A stretch of DNA of 64,000 nt from Gigaspora rosea (GCA_003550325.1 QKWP01000672.1:80621-144620), one strand, 5' to 3'; positions 49,080 through 61,197 are shown, counted from the stretch's first letter. Notes: generated by a model from the sequence alone, not told the origin. Translations and numbers: made by a program.

Positions 49080-50099
49080 AAAATTATGAAGTTGTGTCTA
49101 AAAAGTTTGACATTGATGACGATTTGCGAAAGATGTTGATCGAAAACAAATATCAATTAGCATGGATTCCTTACGCTGAATTTGTAGACATCAAAGAGTA
49201 GGAAAAGGTGGATTCTCAACCGTATGTCGCGCGCGTTGGCTTGATAAATGTCAAGATATAGATACACTAGTTGCTCTTAAGATCATTAGTACAAATAATA
49301 TTAAAGAATTTATTGAAGAATTGAAGGCATATTGTGAAATTGGAAATGTAAATTTGTCATTTATAAAATGTTATGGAATATCGAGAAATTATGAAGGAAA
49401 GTATATTATTGTTTTAGAATATGCCAAGAAGAAATCCTTACGTAAAAATTTATATGATGTATCACAAATGAATTGGGAAAAAAAGCTAAATTTGTTACAT
49501 TGCATAACTTCGGATCTTCAAATAATCCATTTTCAAGGATACATTCACCGAGATTTGCATAGCGGCAATATTTTGCAGGATAATTTACATAGTGCGTATA
49601 TTTCAGATTTGGGGCTTTCAATTTCTAATTCAGAAAAAACAAAAGAAGGGATATTTGGAATTCTACCTTACATTGCGCCAGAGGTTTTAAATGGAAGTCA
49701 ATATACTACAGCATCGGATATTTATTCATAATGTGGGAAATCTTATATGGAAGTCCTGTATTATATGACTGTGTGTTAAAAATGCGAGAACTTCAAATAG
49801 AAATATGCTGTAATGATTTGCGACCACCTATAAGTAAAGAAACGCCACGATGTTACGTGAATTTAGTAAAGGAATGCTGGGATAAGGATCCAGAGAAAAG
49901 GCCATCAACGGAAAAACTTTGTGAAATTTTCAAGGAATGGCAAAACAATGAGAATATTATATTGGAATTGAACGGATCTAAAACATTACTTGAAGATATC
50001 GAAAAATCATATGTGAGTATGTTTAGCGGAGGAAGCAAGTTTATTTCTTATACTCATTCTATTTTTAAAGATAATGAACTGCAAAATTTAACGCTTTGA
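49080..50099 (+). pseudogene. SLR-kinase copy B, terminal exon: TKL-type protein kinase
   Basis: This is the paralogue of 10900-11929. It has the Gly-rich loop GKGGFSTVCRARW, VALKII, HRDLHSGNIL, SDLGLSI, IAPEVL and the C-terminus ELQNLTL. A base lost near 49197 stops the frame just before the Gly-rich loop. A 10-bp deletion near 49731 falls within DIYSFGI. Between these points the N-lobe and catalytic loop are continuous, including the A-run that is one base short in copy A. The two kinase copies therefore broke independently. Confidence 0.85.
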
Positions 50100-50665
50100 T
50101 TAGCAAGGGTAATTCATAACTAATGATGCAGATTTCTGATTTTGAATTAAATTAGTGACATATTTATTTTGAGATCAATGATAATTTTTTTCAGGCTCCT
50201 TTATTCAATATGATGGTTTTAATTTTAAACAAATCACAAGAGTTAATAAAGTGATAGTCGGGTATATAGAAAGTCTTATTTATATAATAATTAATTTTTC
50301 AAACAAGTCTGAACATTTGCAAAGATTTCGTATAGATGTCAAAAAAAAATTCCCATGGGCTAATTATGCTCCCATTAATTTGTTTTCAATGACATCTGAA
50401 GGATAATCACTTGCTTTTAAATTTTCTTCATTTGTCATATAAATGTTATGTTTCGTCATGAGTTTCGTCATTCATCACGAGTTTCGTCATTCGTCCATCG
50501 TAAAATTGAAGTTGTCTGACTGGTTTCGTCATTCGTCTAGACGAAAATATTTCGTCATTCGTTCAGACACTATTAGGTTGAACATTATCAAAAGATTTGT
50601 GATAGTTATAAAGATTGGGATAATATTACAGTCTTCCTCCTCTATAATCACGGAAGACTGTAATT
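50100..50665. other. Intergenic DNA between kinase B and RNF213-like B
   Basis: 50100-50325 matches 11930-12155, and 50335-50625 matches 16951-17230, so this copy lacks the 4.8 kb found in cassette A. It includes the diverged TTTCGTCAT-rich MITE end (50450-50580) and the 32-bp insertion at 50630-50661. Confidence 0.65.
50630..50661. mobile_element. 32-bp inverted-repeat insertion with TA duplication
   Basis: The insertion begins CAGTCTTCCTCC and ends CACGGAAGACTG, with TA on each side. The matching site in cassette A (about 17232) is empty with a single TA. It is probably a deletion remnant of a Tc1/mariner-like element. Confidence 0.6.
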
Positions 50666-53640
50666 ATTCTCAGGTACGAATATTTTGGAAAGATATTATT
50701 AAGGAACAAGTTAAGCATAAACTTGAAATAATGGCTGGTGAAAAGTCATTGTACCGACGACGTCAAAACAAGAATGATCTAATTGCTTCTATTGAATATT
50801 TGGCTCTTATTCCATCTTACATCGAACACCTTAAATGTCATTCGCAAGTTCTTACACGATTTAGAGTAAGGGACACAGATAAAAGTTGGGCAGTTGAAAT
50901 ATTGGAAGATTTAAAAAATGATGACATGAAATTGGATATGTTGTGATATTTTTCAAAATCTTGATAGAAATTTTAATTAACTCAATGAAAAGTCTTGGTC
51001 TTTGGTTAAAGAATTTAATTCCGCTGATGAATTTATTAAGCATTTGCTTGAAAATTTAATTGAGAGAGATCTAACAAATCTTATCAATGCTAAATATTTA
51101 TTCACAGTGTCATGTATTAATTAAGACTACAATTTGAAATCCTGAAAACTTAATTATTGAAAATTCTTAATACAATAATAATTAAAATTATCATAATAAT
51201 TGTACAAATTTTTAGAATTAATATTCACTATTAACATAGTGCTATTAAAATGATTATTAGATTATTGAATTATTATGATAACGATAATGTCTTTCAGGAT
51301 TACGCATTCTAGCTTTTACGTAATAGTCAGGTACAAAGGAACTGAACATTACTTATTATATGTTCATTTATCTATAATATAATCAACTGTCGATGATCAA
51401 TCGGATACAAAGCTATTACAGGAGAACACTGTAGCCGCCTTAATCGAAGTCAACAAATCATTGAATCCGCCAAATAAAAATGCCACACGATTATCAACCA
51501 CTTCATCTTTAAAATGCTTGTCTGAAGTATCGTAAAAAAAAATCCTTCGCTCGCTGAAAATATAAGTTCCTGCGGTTCTCATTACCTGGCTTTACAAAAT
51601 ATGTATTACTAAAGAATGTGACAGATTAGAATGAAATCAGTTTAAAATGAAACATGTGTAGTATAAAAAATTTAACAAGCCACCGAAAAATAAAATTTTG
51701 GGGCATTTTATAGGGTTAAGGGTTAAGGTAAGAGGTTAATTTTAGAGTAGAGTTTATATTAAACAAGTAAAACAAGTATAAGTGGTTTTTAGAAGGTTAA
51801 ATAGAAATCCATAATTCATTAATCCGATTTCATTATGACCTGCGACAAGGAATGAATTAAAATGCTGCAACAATCGGTCTCTATATATTTAAACATAACA
51901 AACTATTGAACTCATGTGAACTTACATTAACATCAATATAACAACGCACCTCGTGTTATAGCATCTTATATAGCGGAATTACATCGATCTGCGGTTGTGC
52001 TCTCTTGATTGGAAAATCTAGAGCTTCTATTGATTATTCAGTTGATGATGATAGTGCTGAAGATATTAACATGCTAATGAATCAATTTTTTATGCAAGTT
52101 GATTTAGCACATCAAATTACCACAAGATTAATTAAATATGGTCATTTTCTTTATCAAAAGATGCGCATAGAAGCTCACGGACCCTCGACTTGCAAAACTT
52201 GTTGGATGAATTAACTAATACACGTATAGAAAGATGGGAAAAAACAGTTGTTCAGGAAAAAATAACACTATTATTTAACCTTCTTTTCCGCAAGTCATAT
52301 TCTGGCCTTTTATGATTTTTTTAGAAGCATTGATTATTCGTATGATGATTTATATGATAATTTCCATGCATCAAATCAAAAAATTGTCAGAATCTTGTTC
52401 GGTTCGCTAATGACAAAGCTAACTACCCAACTGGACTGGATAATGACCGATTTTTCAAAACGAAGCTGATTTTTTACTAACACTTTGCAAAATTGGTGAA
52501 GTATTTCATAACATTATTACCGATATTCCACAACGAATTCGATCCATTCCTGATGATGTTGAACCAGATATTGCTGATACAGTTTTTAAAGGAAAAATTT
52601 TCGTTGCAGAATGTCACTTTTTTACCAATCATCGATCTTTTCCTGAACCGTGGCAAATTCTAATTTGTCGACGACAACTACTTCAGAAAAAAATTTTTCT
52701 TTTCATAAAACGTTCATTTATTGCCACGAAAAATGGCTACAGAGACTATTTATTTTGTATTGCCAATGTCGAATATATAGATTTCAAATTAAATATAATC
52801 TTGTTAAATGATCTGCATGTTTCAAAAAGAGAAAATTATCTTTTAGTTTTGGTTTGTACTTGAGAAAAGGCTATGAATCTTCATATCTTAGATCAATTTG
52901 CTGAAAATATTCACCCTACTAATGGTCTTGATTCAGAGTCTAGAAAAATTTTATACTCTGAAATTTGTGATCATGCTACGTGCGTGACAAAACAGAATGG
53001 ATTAAAGGTTCAAGTATTAAGTCAAGAAAAGCTCCACGTACTTTATTAATCAGTGATAATATTAATTTTGGGACACTAGTTCAGCAATTGACTAATTGTA
53101 AATTGAATACCTTTGAAAGCTTACACCTTGATATTACTCTTATAACTTATCCGCATGAAATTAATTTCTTTTTGTTCGAATTATTGACACTTGGTATATT
53201 TTCTAATGAATTGGATGTAGTACATTTCCCTCAAACTTTAATATTTATTGAAATCACGTCAACAATTGAGCAATATTTATTTGAATCACTTTCTTTAATT
53301 AAATACATACGCAGACAACATATGAATGAAATTTGAAAATTTTAAAGTATCTCGCCATTTGAATAGTCCAATTCAAATTGTTTCACATTATATGGATGTG
53401 CATTCTCGTGGCGCATTTGAACTCAATATTCGTTTTATTAGGAATGAGGCAATAAAAACAACATTACCAGACGAACGTTGTTGAGAATTATTGAAATATT
53501 GTTTTAATATATTTAGTTCGATTGTTTGCTAGTTCTTTTTTCAAGTTAAACAATTACGTGTAATGATTCAAGAAACAAACATTCGTTCATCAATTTTTTG
53601 AAATATTGGTCACTTGCTCTAAAGAATTTGCCACACGAGC
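50666..53640 (+). pseudogene. RNF213-like E3 ligase/AAA+ gene fragment, copy B
   Basis: This is the paralogue of 17246-20533, again in pieces: RIFWKDIIKEQVKHKLEIM (50670-), DLTNLIN (51070), the ENTVAALIEVNK piece (51400-51580), DDDSAEDINMLMNQFFMQVD (52040-), and ITLITYPHEINFFLFELLTL..LIFIEI (53120-53260). It extends further than copy A, with HYMDVHSRGAFELNIRFI and QLRVMIQETNIRSSI (53380-53600). A 22-base loss at about 52987 removes the nucleotide-binding loop that copy A keeps. A block of extra sequence at about 51584-51780 is absent from copy A. Frames change repeatedly, so it is a pseudogene. E3/AAA+ function is known for the family; the assignment is from recalled patterns. Confidence 0.6.
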
Positions 53641-53689
53641 AATCATGGATAAGGATATCAGGTAAAGTAGCTGTGATTTCCATTTATAA

Positions 53690-54290
53690 CCTTTAGCACT
53701 ATAATGTAAACATTTGATTCACAAACTTTTTCTGGGCACTCTCTATATAGTTTATTGCATCTTGAACATTTCTCGATTCTATAGCAAAATCTAGCTCTCT
53801 TTCTACTAGCACAGTATATTATATTTATGCTGTTCACAAAACCTTTCAAACTTATAGTTTGGCCAAGTATCGTTTATCTCTACTCTATAACAGGTATCTT
53901 GTATTTGAGCAGATACCAAATTGAGCCTATCATCAAACCCAAGAACTGTGTTTTCTAACTTTTTGAACCTAACAACATTTTTTTGTTCTAGAGTCTCAGA
54001 GTTTTTGTTCTTATAACTATTCCAAAAATGGTACTTCTTTGATTTCTTGAGGCCTTCACTTGTTTCTCCTGTCATTTTGGAGTTCTGTTCTTTATTATTT
54101 GAAGTAGTAGCTTTTGGGAAGGGAACTTTTGATTGTTCTTTTGATTCCAATACCCTCTTCTTTAGTGTTTTCGTTTGAGGTTACATTCAAGTATGTCTTC
54201 TTCTTTATCCAGGTATTCACTTGCTAATTCATCGTTGTCCTTGTCATAGTTCAAGATTTTTTAGTTTTTCAGATTGTTCATGTTTGATTG
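53690..54290 (-). pseudogene. Unrecognised Lys/Glu-rich minus-strand ORF fragment
   Basis: A minus-strand frame at 54150-53806 reads with protein-like composition (Lys/Glu/Asn-rich, then NDTWPNYKFERFCEQHKY). The coding signal continues in another frame as RELDFAIESRNVQDAINYIE to about 53695. Upstream, 54290-54150 adds an acidic piece (DELASEYLDKEEDILE). The reading frame is broken. The character (charged N-terminus, helical C-terminus, no enzyme motif) would fit an element-encoded structural protein or a host gene; I cannot tell which. Confidence 0.4.
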
Positions 54291-55174
54291 AAAAATTGAT
54301 TAAGAAATTGATCAAGTAATTTATCAGCTATAGCCGGCTATAGCCGGCTAGTAGTCGATAGCTGACCAACCCATCCTTATTCTAGACACTTTGCTTATTG
54401 AGATCAATAATTTAGAAAATTTATTATCGATGTGCTGCTGGTTTATACATTATATACATAAAATGTCAAAGTTTTAGATTTCCTGCACCATACATATGTA
54501 CAGCATTTGAAAGTGATACAAAACTCTAAAATAGTTGTGTTTAGTGCTTAGTGCTTAGAAGCAATCATTCGATATTTGGGTTACACTAAATTACTTTTCT
54601 ATAAAAGTTTATTGAATTGTCATTTGAATTTGGTAATTGATTTTCTTTTATTTCACCTTTTTTAGGAGACCGTTAAAGCCAGGTACCTTTATATGTTTTT
54701 TATTTTTTAATTAAAATTAGGGTAAGTGTTTGTTAGGCGTTAGGATTAGGGTTGTCTTATAGGTAAAATTGCCTTCCTGTCATTTTTTATTAATGCTCTG
54801 AGACAGGTTTAGATGCTCGTTTCTTGTATTTTTAGTGGTTTTCACTTTTTTTTTTGTTTTTGTTTCGTCAGGCTGATCTGTGACAATTAAAATTTTACAA
54901 TTTGATTGGCTGTAAGTCATGTGATAGTGCCTGGATTTAATGGATCTCTTTTTTAGTAATTTTGGATTTTACAAATTTCAACTGCATGTATAATACCAGT
55001 ATGATCACATGATTATGTAGTATGAAATGTGAGAGGGATGGTTTATGCTTGACAAAGTTGATGTTCACTATGCTGATTTTTGCAAAGTTCTTTTTTGGTA
55101 AGGATAATGATTTTCATTTAGTTATTTTTGGAAGACTTGTGATTTTTTTGTTAATATTTCGGTGTTTATTAATA
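54291..55174. other. Gene-free DNA
   Basis: 54325-54350 has tandem TATAGCCGGC words. 54990-55135 is repeated in direct orientation at about 55535-55660 (shared GATGTTCACTATGCTGATTTT), flanking the small element at 55175. No coding frame was accepted. Confidence 0.5.
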
Positions 55175-55336
55175 CAGTTGACCCTCTCAGAACTGATCCT
55201 GTCAAAACCGATAACATGCCAAAATCAGTTAAAAATCAATCTACCAGACACCTGTTCCATAAGTACTAACTGATAACTAGCCATTTTCGATACTAAACCC
55301 GTCCACCATGCATACCAATTCTGAGAGGGCCAACTG
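55175..55336. mobile_element. Tc1/mariner (pogo-like) MITE, 162 bp
   Basis: The ends are CAGTTGACCCTCTCAGAA and, inverted, CAGTTGGCCCTCTCAGAA, each next to TA (55173-55174, 55337-55338). There is no coding capacity. The terminal motif is typical of pogo/Tigger-type elements. Confidence 0.75.
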
Positions 55337-55339
55337 TAT

Positions 55340-55934
55340 TGCAAAGTGCATGCATATGTGTGCATGTGAGTGCATGTGAACATATTATACGCATTTATAA
55401 TGATTGACATAAAAGTGTGTTATTAAATATGGTTATTGAATTATGATTTTCTGGTTATAGTTAATGATATTTAGCAGGTAAAATGTATAATTTTTATGGA
55501 GTTATATGTGATCATTATAATTACAATTTTTTGATTTTTACCAGTATGATAATATTGAATATATAATATAAAATGTAAGAGGAAGGGTTTTTGTTCAACT
55601 TTTCGATGTTCACTATGCTGATTTTTTTTGTATAGGTAATGGTTTTCATTTTTCCAATTGGGTGATTTTGACGGCACAAAATGACAACACATGCATATGA
55701 AATGTATATTGAACAAAGATGTAAGAAATATATTCATAATTATGTTAAATACTAATCTTGTTAAAAATGACATTTATATGTTGTAATTGATTAATAGTGT
55801 GGGATATTTTTTTTGAAATTATATCTGTTAGTATTGTTAATTAATAATGCGTGATCTGTTTTGAAATGTAATCTTATATCGAGTAAATGATATATAAAAC
55901 TGTTTAAATCCTTGTATTCCTAATAAAAGAGTTA
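55340..55934. other. Gene-free DNA
   Basis: Apart from the second copy of the direct repeat (55535-55660), nothing recognisable was seen. Confidence 0.5.
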
Positions 55935-56864
55935 GAGTGCTTCCAGAAATCAGCTGATTTCTGGGTGGGTGGTGTGTCAGCTGAAATATCAGATGTAATT
56001 CCGGCCAAAATTTCTTAATTCCGGCCAAAGCTGTAAAATTATTTTTGACCAAAATTATAGATTTATTAATAATATTTAATAATTAATAACTTTTGATCTA
56101 CTGGACCAAATTTGATGATTCAACTACCAAAATGATCCTCCCAATGAGAGGATTCTAGCGAGCCCAAAATTGGTAAAATCCAATCACGGGATCCTGTGAC
56201 CGGAATAGATTTGTGTTACTATAAAGTTTATAATTTATTAAATAATTATAACCCATTTATAGTAACACAAATTTATTTTGATCCTAGGATACTGTGATTG
56301 GATTTTAACGATTTGGGCTTGTTATAATCCTTTTATTGAGAGGATCATTTTGGTAGTAAAATCATCGAAATCGGCCCAGCAGATCAGAAGTTATTAACAA
56401 TTAAATATTAAATTTAATTGTTAATAACTTCTGTTCTACCAGGCCAATTTCGATGATTTTACTACCAAAATGATTCTCTCAATGAGAGGATTCTAACAAG
56501 CCCAAAATTGTTAAAATCCAATCACAGGATCCTAAGATCGAAATAAATTTGTGTTACTATAAATGGGTTATAATTATTTAATAAATTATAGAACTTTTAT
56601 AGTAACACAAATCTATTCTGATCACAGGATCCTGTGATTGGGTTTTAACAATTTTTGGGCTCGCTAGAATCCTCTCATTGAGAGGATCATTTTGGTAGTT
56701 AAATCATCAAATTTGGTCCAGTAGATCAAAAGTTATTTACTATTAAATGTTATATTTAACTTTTTAATAATTGTAAAATCTGATTGGCTATTTGGGGTAT
56801 CAGGTGTGGATGGGTGGGGGTAGGCTCATAGTAAACAAAAATCAGCTGATTTCTGGAAGCTCCC
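55935..56864. mobile_element. PIF/Harbinger-like MITE made of alternating inverted units, 930 bp
   Basis: The left end GAGTGCTTCCAGAAATCAGC pairs with the inverted right end GGGAGCTTCCAGAAATCAGC. TTA lies on both sides (55932-55934, 56865-56867), matching the 3-bp TWA target of PIF/Harbinger elements. Inside, a unit of about 170-190 bp alternates orientation four times, recognisable by ATGAGAGGATTCTA, AAAATCCAATCAC and GTGTTACTATAAA. No transposase is encoded. Confidence 0.72.
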
Positions 56865-56867
56865 TTA

Positions 56868-58093
56868 TATAATTAATACTTGATCGATTGTTATCAGTTA
56901 TCGATACTGATAAAATATTTTTGGCAATTTGCCATTTTGTAATTAGACTGTGAGAAAATTTAAAATATGAACAATTATAATAATCTTTTTTTTTAAAAAC
57001 TGGCGACTTGGTCATCATCAGAATGCTGAATGGCAATAAATTATTAATTCTTAATTAATGGGACCTTTCAAATATCAAGGTCCCTACATTTGTAATGATC
57101 TATATACATGTTTACTATTCTAATATTTCTACCAGATTAACCAGTAATGTTCAACGTTTTAAATCAGAATTTTACTAGAGGTATTCTAATTTCAACCAGA
57201 ATTTCAATGGTAGCGTCTTTTTAGCAACCTGAATCTCACTAGTAGTATCTTTTTGGTAGCCAGAATTTCATTGGAGGTATTTGATTTTGACTAAAATTTT
57301 ACCAGAAGTTTCTTAATTAAGAGTATCACATGCAGAGAATAGTGGCTAAATCTTCAATCATGATTCTGGTTCAGTTCATCTATTTTATGATCTTGTATAG
57401 TTTTTCTTGTTCTCAGTAGGGCTTGAACTGGCGGCCTTGTGATTGTGAACCTGAGAGTGCAATCACTATGCTATTGACCTGCAGGACATGATGATCTATT
57501 TAAATTTGTATTTATTGAGACATATAATCATATGCATGTTAATATTGCAGTAGATTTATTATAATTCATAATTGATTTATAACTATCTGCTATGAATTAA
57601 TATTTTTTAAAAATCAACTTTTGTTTACTATACACACTTTGTATTTTCGAGATTTAAATGATTAACTTCTATTTATTATGGACACTTTGTATCTTCAAAA
57701 TTAGATTGAGATATAGACAACATTAATAACATGCATTAGAGTCACATACTGTATATCGTCAGAGGTAAGGTTTATAACAGTAAATCATAATAGAAAATAT
57801 AATATAACTCAACCCTAATCACATTTTGTGATTATTAGAATAATGTGCATGTTTTGTATAAGAATTGTTTACAGTAATTCTTAATAGAAGCCACAATAAT
57901 TTTATTGCAAACTCAATCTTAAAATGTATTATATACTGAGTAAGTTTGTAACAGAATTTTTTATAGTAATTCATGATAGAAATTGTGATAATTCTAATAT
58001 ATACTAATTTACCTTTACATCATTACTAATATAAACCACAATGGCTTATTCATAATTATATGCTAGCATGTTGTAAAAGTGGTGAGTATTGGG
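56868..58093. other. Gene-free DNA with a tRNA-like SINE head
   Basis: 57180-57310 contains three degenerate copies of CCAGAATTTCA..GGTAG.(A/G)TCTTTT. The tRNA-like segment 57419-57483 is listed separately. No coding frame was accepted. Confidence 0.45.
57419..57483 (-). mobile_element. tRNA-like segment, probable SINE head
   Basis: On the minus strand it reads GCAGGTCAATAGCATAGTGA, containing an A-box-like TAGCATAGTGATTG, and about 45 bases later the B-box-like AGTTCAAGCCC. Acceptor pairing is absent, so it is not a functional tRNA gene. The tail, if any, runs leftwards towards 57340. Confidence 0.45.
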
Positions 58094-58243
58094 TATATGG
58101 CTAAAAACTACAAACAATACCACTATCTATTCGAACCAATGCCTTTTAATTGAGCAAGACTCTTGAACCTTGAATTGGTAGACAAAAAGGAGCATGGTTG
58201 ATTTGGTCAGGGTCTTGAAGTTCTTTTAGTGTCTTGCTAAGGC
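58094..58243 (-). mobile_element. SINE-like element with pol III box motifs (copy 2)
   Basis: It is homologous to 31486-31635 in opposite orientation. The minus strand carries TAGCAAGACACTAAAAG (A-box position) and ATTCAAGGTTC (B-box position). It is more decayed at the boxes than copy 1. Confidence 0.5.
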
Positions 58244-58249
58244 ATGAAA

Positions 58250-58837
58250 AATGAAGATAAGCTAAGTTGGCATGTCCAATTGGTTTCAATTTTTTTTTGA
58301 CTTATGTCGAATTGAAATGGATAGACTTCTCTTTAAACAAATCCTTAAGCTTTAAGATATGATCATCAAAAATATCAGGTAAATAAACTTGCCGAAGGGT
58401 TGATCTTGTGGAATTGATCCTCCTTCACGGCAATATTTTTGCAAAAATGGATGTAGATGGTTTACTTTTTCTCAGGGAATGTCCGCCATTACCATTGTTT
58501 CAATTAAATCTTTAATGATAGCCCATCTAACATCATAAGCATTTAGTGTAGATTGTAAAGTTCTTTGGAATGTATGAGTAGAACTTTGGCTTGCTTTAAC
58601 TTTATTTTCTTTATGTGATTTGCTATCTATATGATCATCTACTGTTGACTTGCGCTTCCATTCTATAGGAATATTGCAAAATCTACAAAAAAGTAAATCA
58701 TTATCCACATGAAGTTCTTCGGGATATTCTTTAACACGGGTTTGGGGAGACACAACTTTATGCCGTGGCATTTCTTTTTTTTTCTTTTTTTTTTTTTGAA
58801 TCTTGCGAAATGTTTTTGTATATATTTTTTGTGCCAT
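58250..58837 (-). pseudogene. CGGBP1/hAT-like zinc-finger protein fragment
   Basis: The minus-strand frame from 58837 encodes a Lys-rich start (poly-Lys from a homopolymer) and then FCRFCNIPIEWKRKSTVDDH with SKSHKEN, a C2H2/BED-type finger as in CGG-binding protein 1 and related hAT-derived proteins. The following FIETMVMADIP..EKVNHLHPFLQKYC and FDDHILKLKDLFKEKS match the region after the finger in that family. A TGA after ADIP (about 58480) and a later frame change near 58385 interrupt it. It is probably the 5' part of a dead hAT-like transposase or a domesticated relative. The ATG at 58795 (MPRHK) is a better start than the homopolymer-rich upstream one. Confidence 0.6.
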
Positions 58838-59451
58838 TTTTTTGCGCTTTAATCAGGCTTTTTAATAAAACGGACAATCACAAGGTCCTCCTTTTGATAT
58901 CAATAAATGGCAGCTAATTATTTGAATAGTATAAAACGTTCTGCCAGAATAGATTAAATCAAGTTAAATGTTTTATCGCAATAGATAAAGTCAAGTTTAA
59001 TGTTTTGCCATATTAATGAAATCAAGTTTAATATTTCAAATTTTAACTAGAAAAGAATTACTAATTAAAACGGATCTTCTCATAAAAAATTTTTTTGAAA
59101 AATTTACGATCAGATTGGCTAATTTTTATTGACCAATATACTTAAAAACCCCTTCTGCAATTATCCGTGATACTAAATCCGATTTCTGCAAAAAGGACTA
59201 CAATTCTGCAAATTCTGCGCCTGCCCCCAAATTAGGCAAATCAATGTTTCACGATTCTAAGAGCGTTAATTAAATCTATGTTGTACATGTTGGTATTTTA
59301 TGCAGTGCACTATTCAAAAAATCACCAATTAAATACAAACTTTGTGGCAACAAAGTTGTATCTCGCATACTTAGTTTAGATAAATGGTTGATCATTTTCG
59401 GCAGAGTTGGTCAAAACGATAACGCCTTGGTGAAAATATGAAAAAAAAGGC
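58838..59451. other. Intergenic DNA upstream of SLR gene E
   Basis: 58930-59040 has three diverged units of about 37-40 bp ending AATCAAGTTTAATGTTT. The 250 bp before the SLR E start does not resemble the upstream regions of genes B and F, so E probably has a different promoter. Confidence 0.5.
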
Positions 59452-61197
59452 ATGAAAACCAAAATATATAAGATAATTTCAAAAACAACTGACATAACTC
59501 ATTTTGGAAAAGGTATAAACCATTTAAAAGAGGCACAGAACCAAAAAAACGATCCAGTAAATGCGGTCCTATCATACCAAGAAGCAATTCGTAATCTCGA
59601 AATAGCCCATGACCGTCATCCAACTTCCAATGAAATCAAAATAACTTTAGAACAGGCTCGGAGAGAGTTATTTTTGCTGGATTATAAAATAATTAATAGC
59701 TCGCAATCTCTAAATGAAAATACATGTCCAATTTGCGAAGAATTATTAACTGATGCGAATAATGATAATGTCTTGCTTCCACTTTATCAAGTATCTACTG
59801 AAATAGAAGATTCTGATGGAATAAATGAAGTTAGTTATTACTATCGGAATGGAATTAGTGTTAAAAAGGATGAACGTAAGGTATTCGATTATTATCAAAA
59901 ATCTGCAGAGATGAAAAACATTGATGGAATATTTGAGCTTGGTAACTGTTATAAAGATGGAATCGGAGTTGAAAAAGATGAACATATGGCATTCATTTAT
60001 TATCAAAAATCTGCAGAAATGGGGAACATTAATGGAAGACTTGCACTTGGCGGCTGTTATAAAGATGGAATTGGTGTTGAAAAGGACGAATGTAGAGCAT
60101 TTAATTATTATCAAGAATTGGCTAATATGTGTAATGCTTATGGTGTATATAAAGTTGGCTATTGTTATCAAAATGGGATTGGAGTTGAAAAAAATGAACA
60201 TGAAGCATTCATTCATTATCTTAAATCTGCAGATATGGGTAGTACACAAGGAATGTTTCAAGTTGGATATTTTTATCAAAATGGAATTGTAGTTGAAGAG
60301 GATAATAGTAAAGCATTAATGTATTATCAAAAATCAGCAGATATGGGAAATGCTGATGGACTTTTTCAACTTGGATATTTTTATGAAAATGGAATCGAGG
60401 TTGAAGAAGATAAACATAAGGCATTTATGTATTATCAAAAATCCGCTAAAATGGGGAACGTTAGTGGAATATATAATGTTGGATATTGTTATCGGTTTGG
60501 AATTGGACTTGAAAAGAACGAATTTGAGGCTTTCATTTATTATCAAAAATCAGCAGAGATGGGGCACTCAACAGGAGCAAATGAAGTCGGATATTGTTAT
60601 CGTCATGGAATTTGAGTTGAAAAGGATGAAAATATGACATTCATTTATTATCAAAAAACTGCAGAGATGGGTGACGCTAGTGGAATATTTAATGTTGGAT
60701 ATTATTATCGTCATGGAATTGGAGTTGAAAAAGATGAACATAAGGCATTCATTTCTTATAAAAAATCTGCAGAGATGGGTGATGCCGATGGAACATATAA
60801 TGTTGGAAAATTCTATCGTAATGGAATTGGAGTTGAAAAGGATGAACATAAGGCATTCATTTATTATCAAATATCTGCAGAGTTGGGAGATGATGATGGA
60901 ACATATGATGTTGGATATTGTTATCATAAAGGATTTGGAGTTGAAAGAGACGAACATAAGGCATTCATTTATTTTCAAAAATCTGCAGAGATGGGTCACG
61001 CTAGAGGAACATATAATGTTGGATGTTATTATGAAAAAGGAATTGGAGTTGAAAGAGATAAACATAAGGCATTCATTTATTATCAAAAATCTGCAGAGAT
61101 GGGTCACGCTATTGGAACATATAATGTTGGATGTTGTTATAATGAAGGATTTGGAGTTGAAAAGGATGAAAATATGGTAGACTACAATTCTGTATAA
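59452..61197 (+). pseudogene. SLR gene E: helical N-terminal domain plus about 13 Sel1-like repeats
   Basis: The ATG at 59452 gives an N-terminal region of about 100 residues not present in the other SLR genes. It has helix-rich, TPR-like sequence (AVLSYQEAIRNLEIAHDRHP), then a CPICEELL that looks like the first half of a zinc-binding motif. Thirteen Sel1-like units follow. A TGA replaces a Gly codon at 60613-60615 (GI*VEKDE); the frame is the same on both sides, so it is one nonsense change. The array ends abruptly at ENMVDYNSV (61197), with no Ser-rich linker or kinase, so the 3' part of the gene is missing. It is in tandem with gene F, 0.8 kb downstream. Confidence 0.8.
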
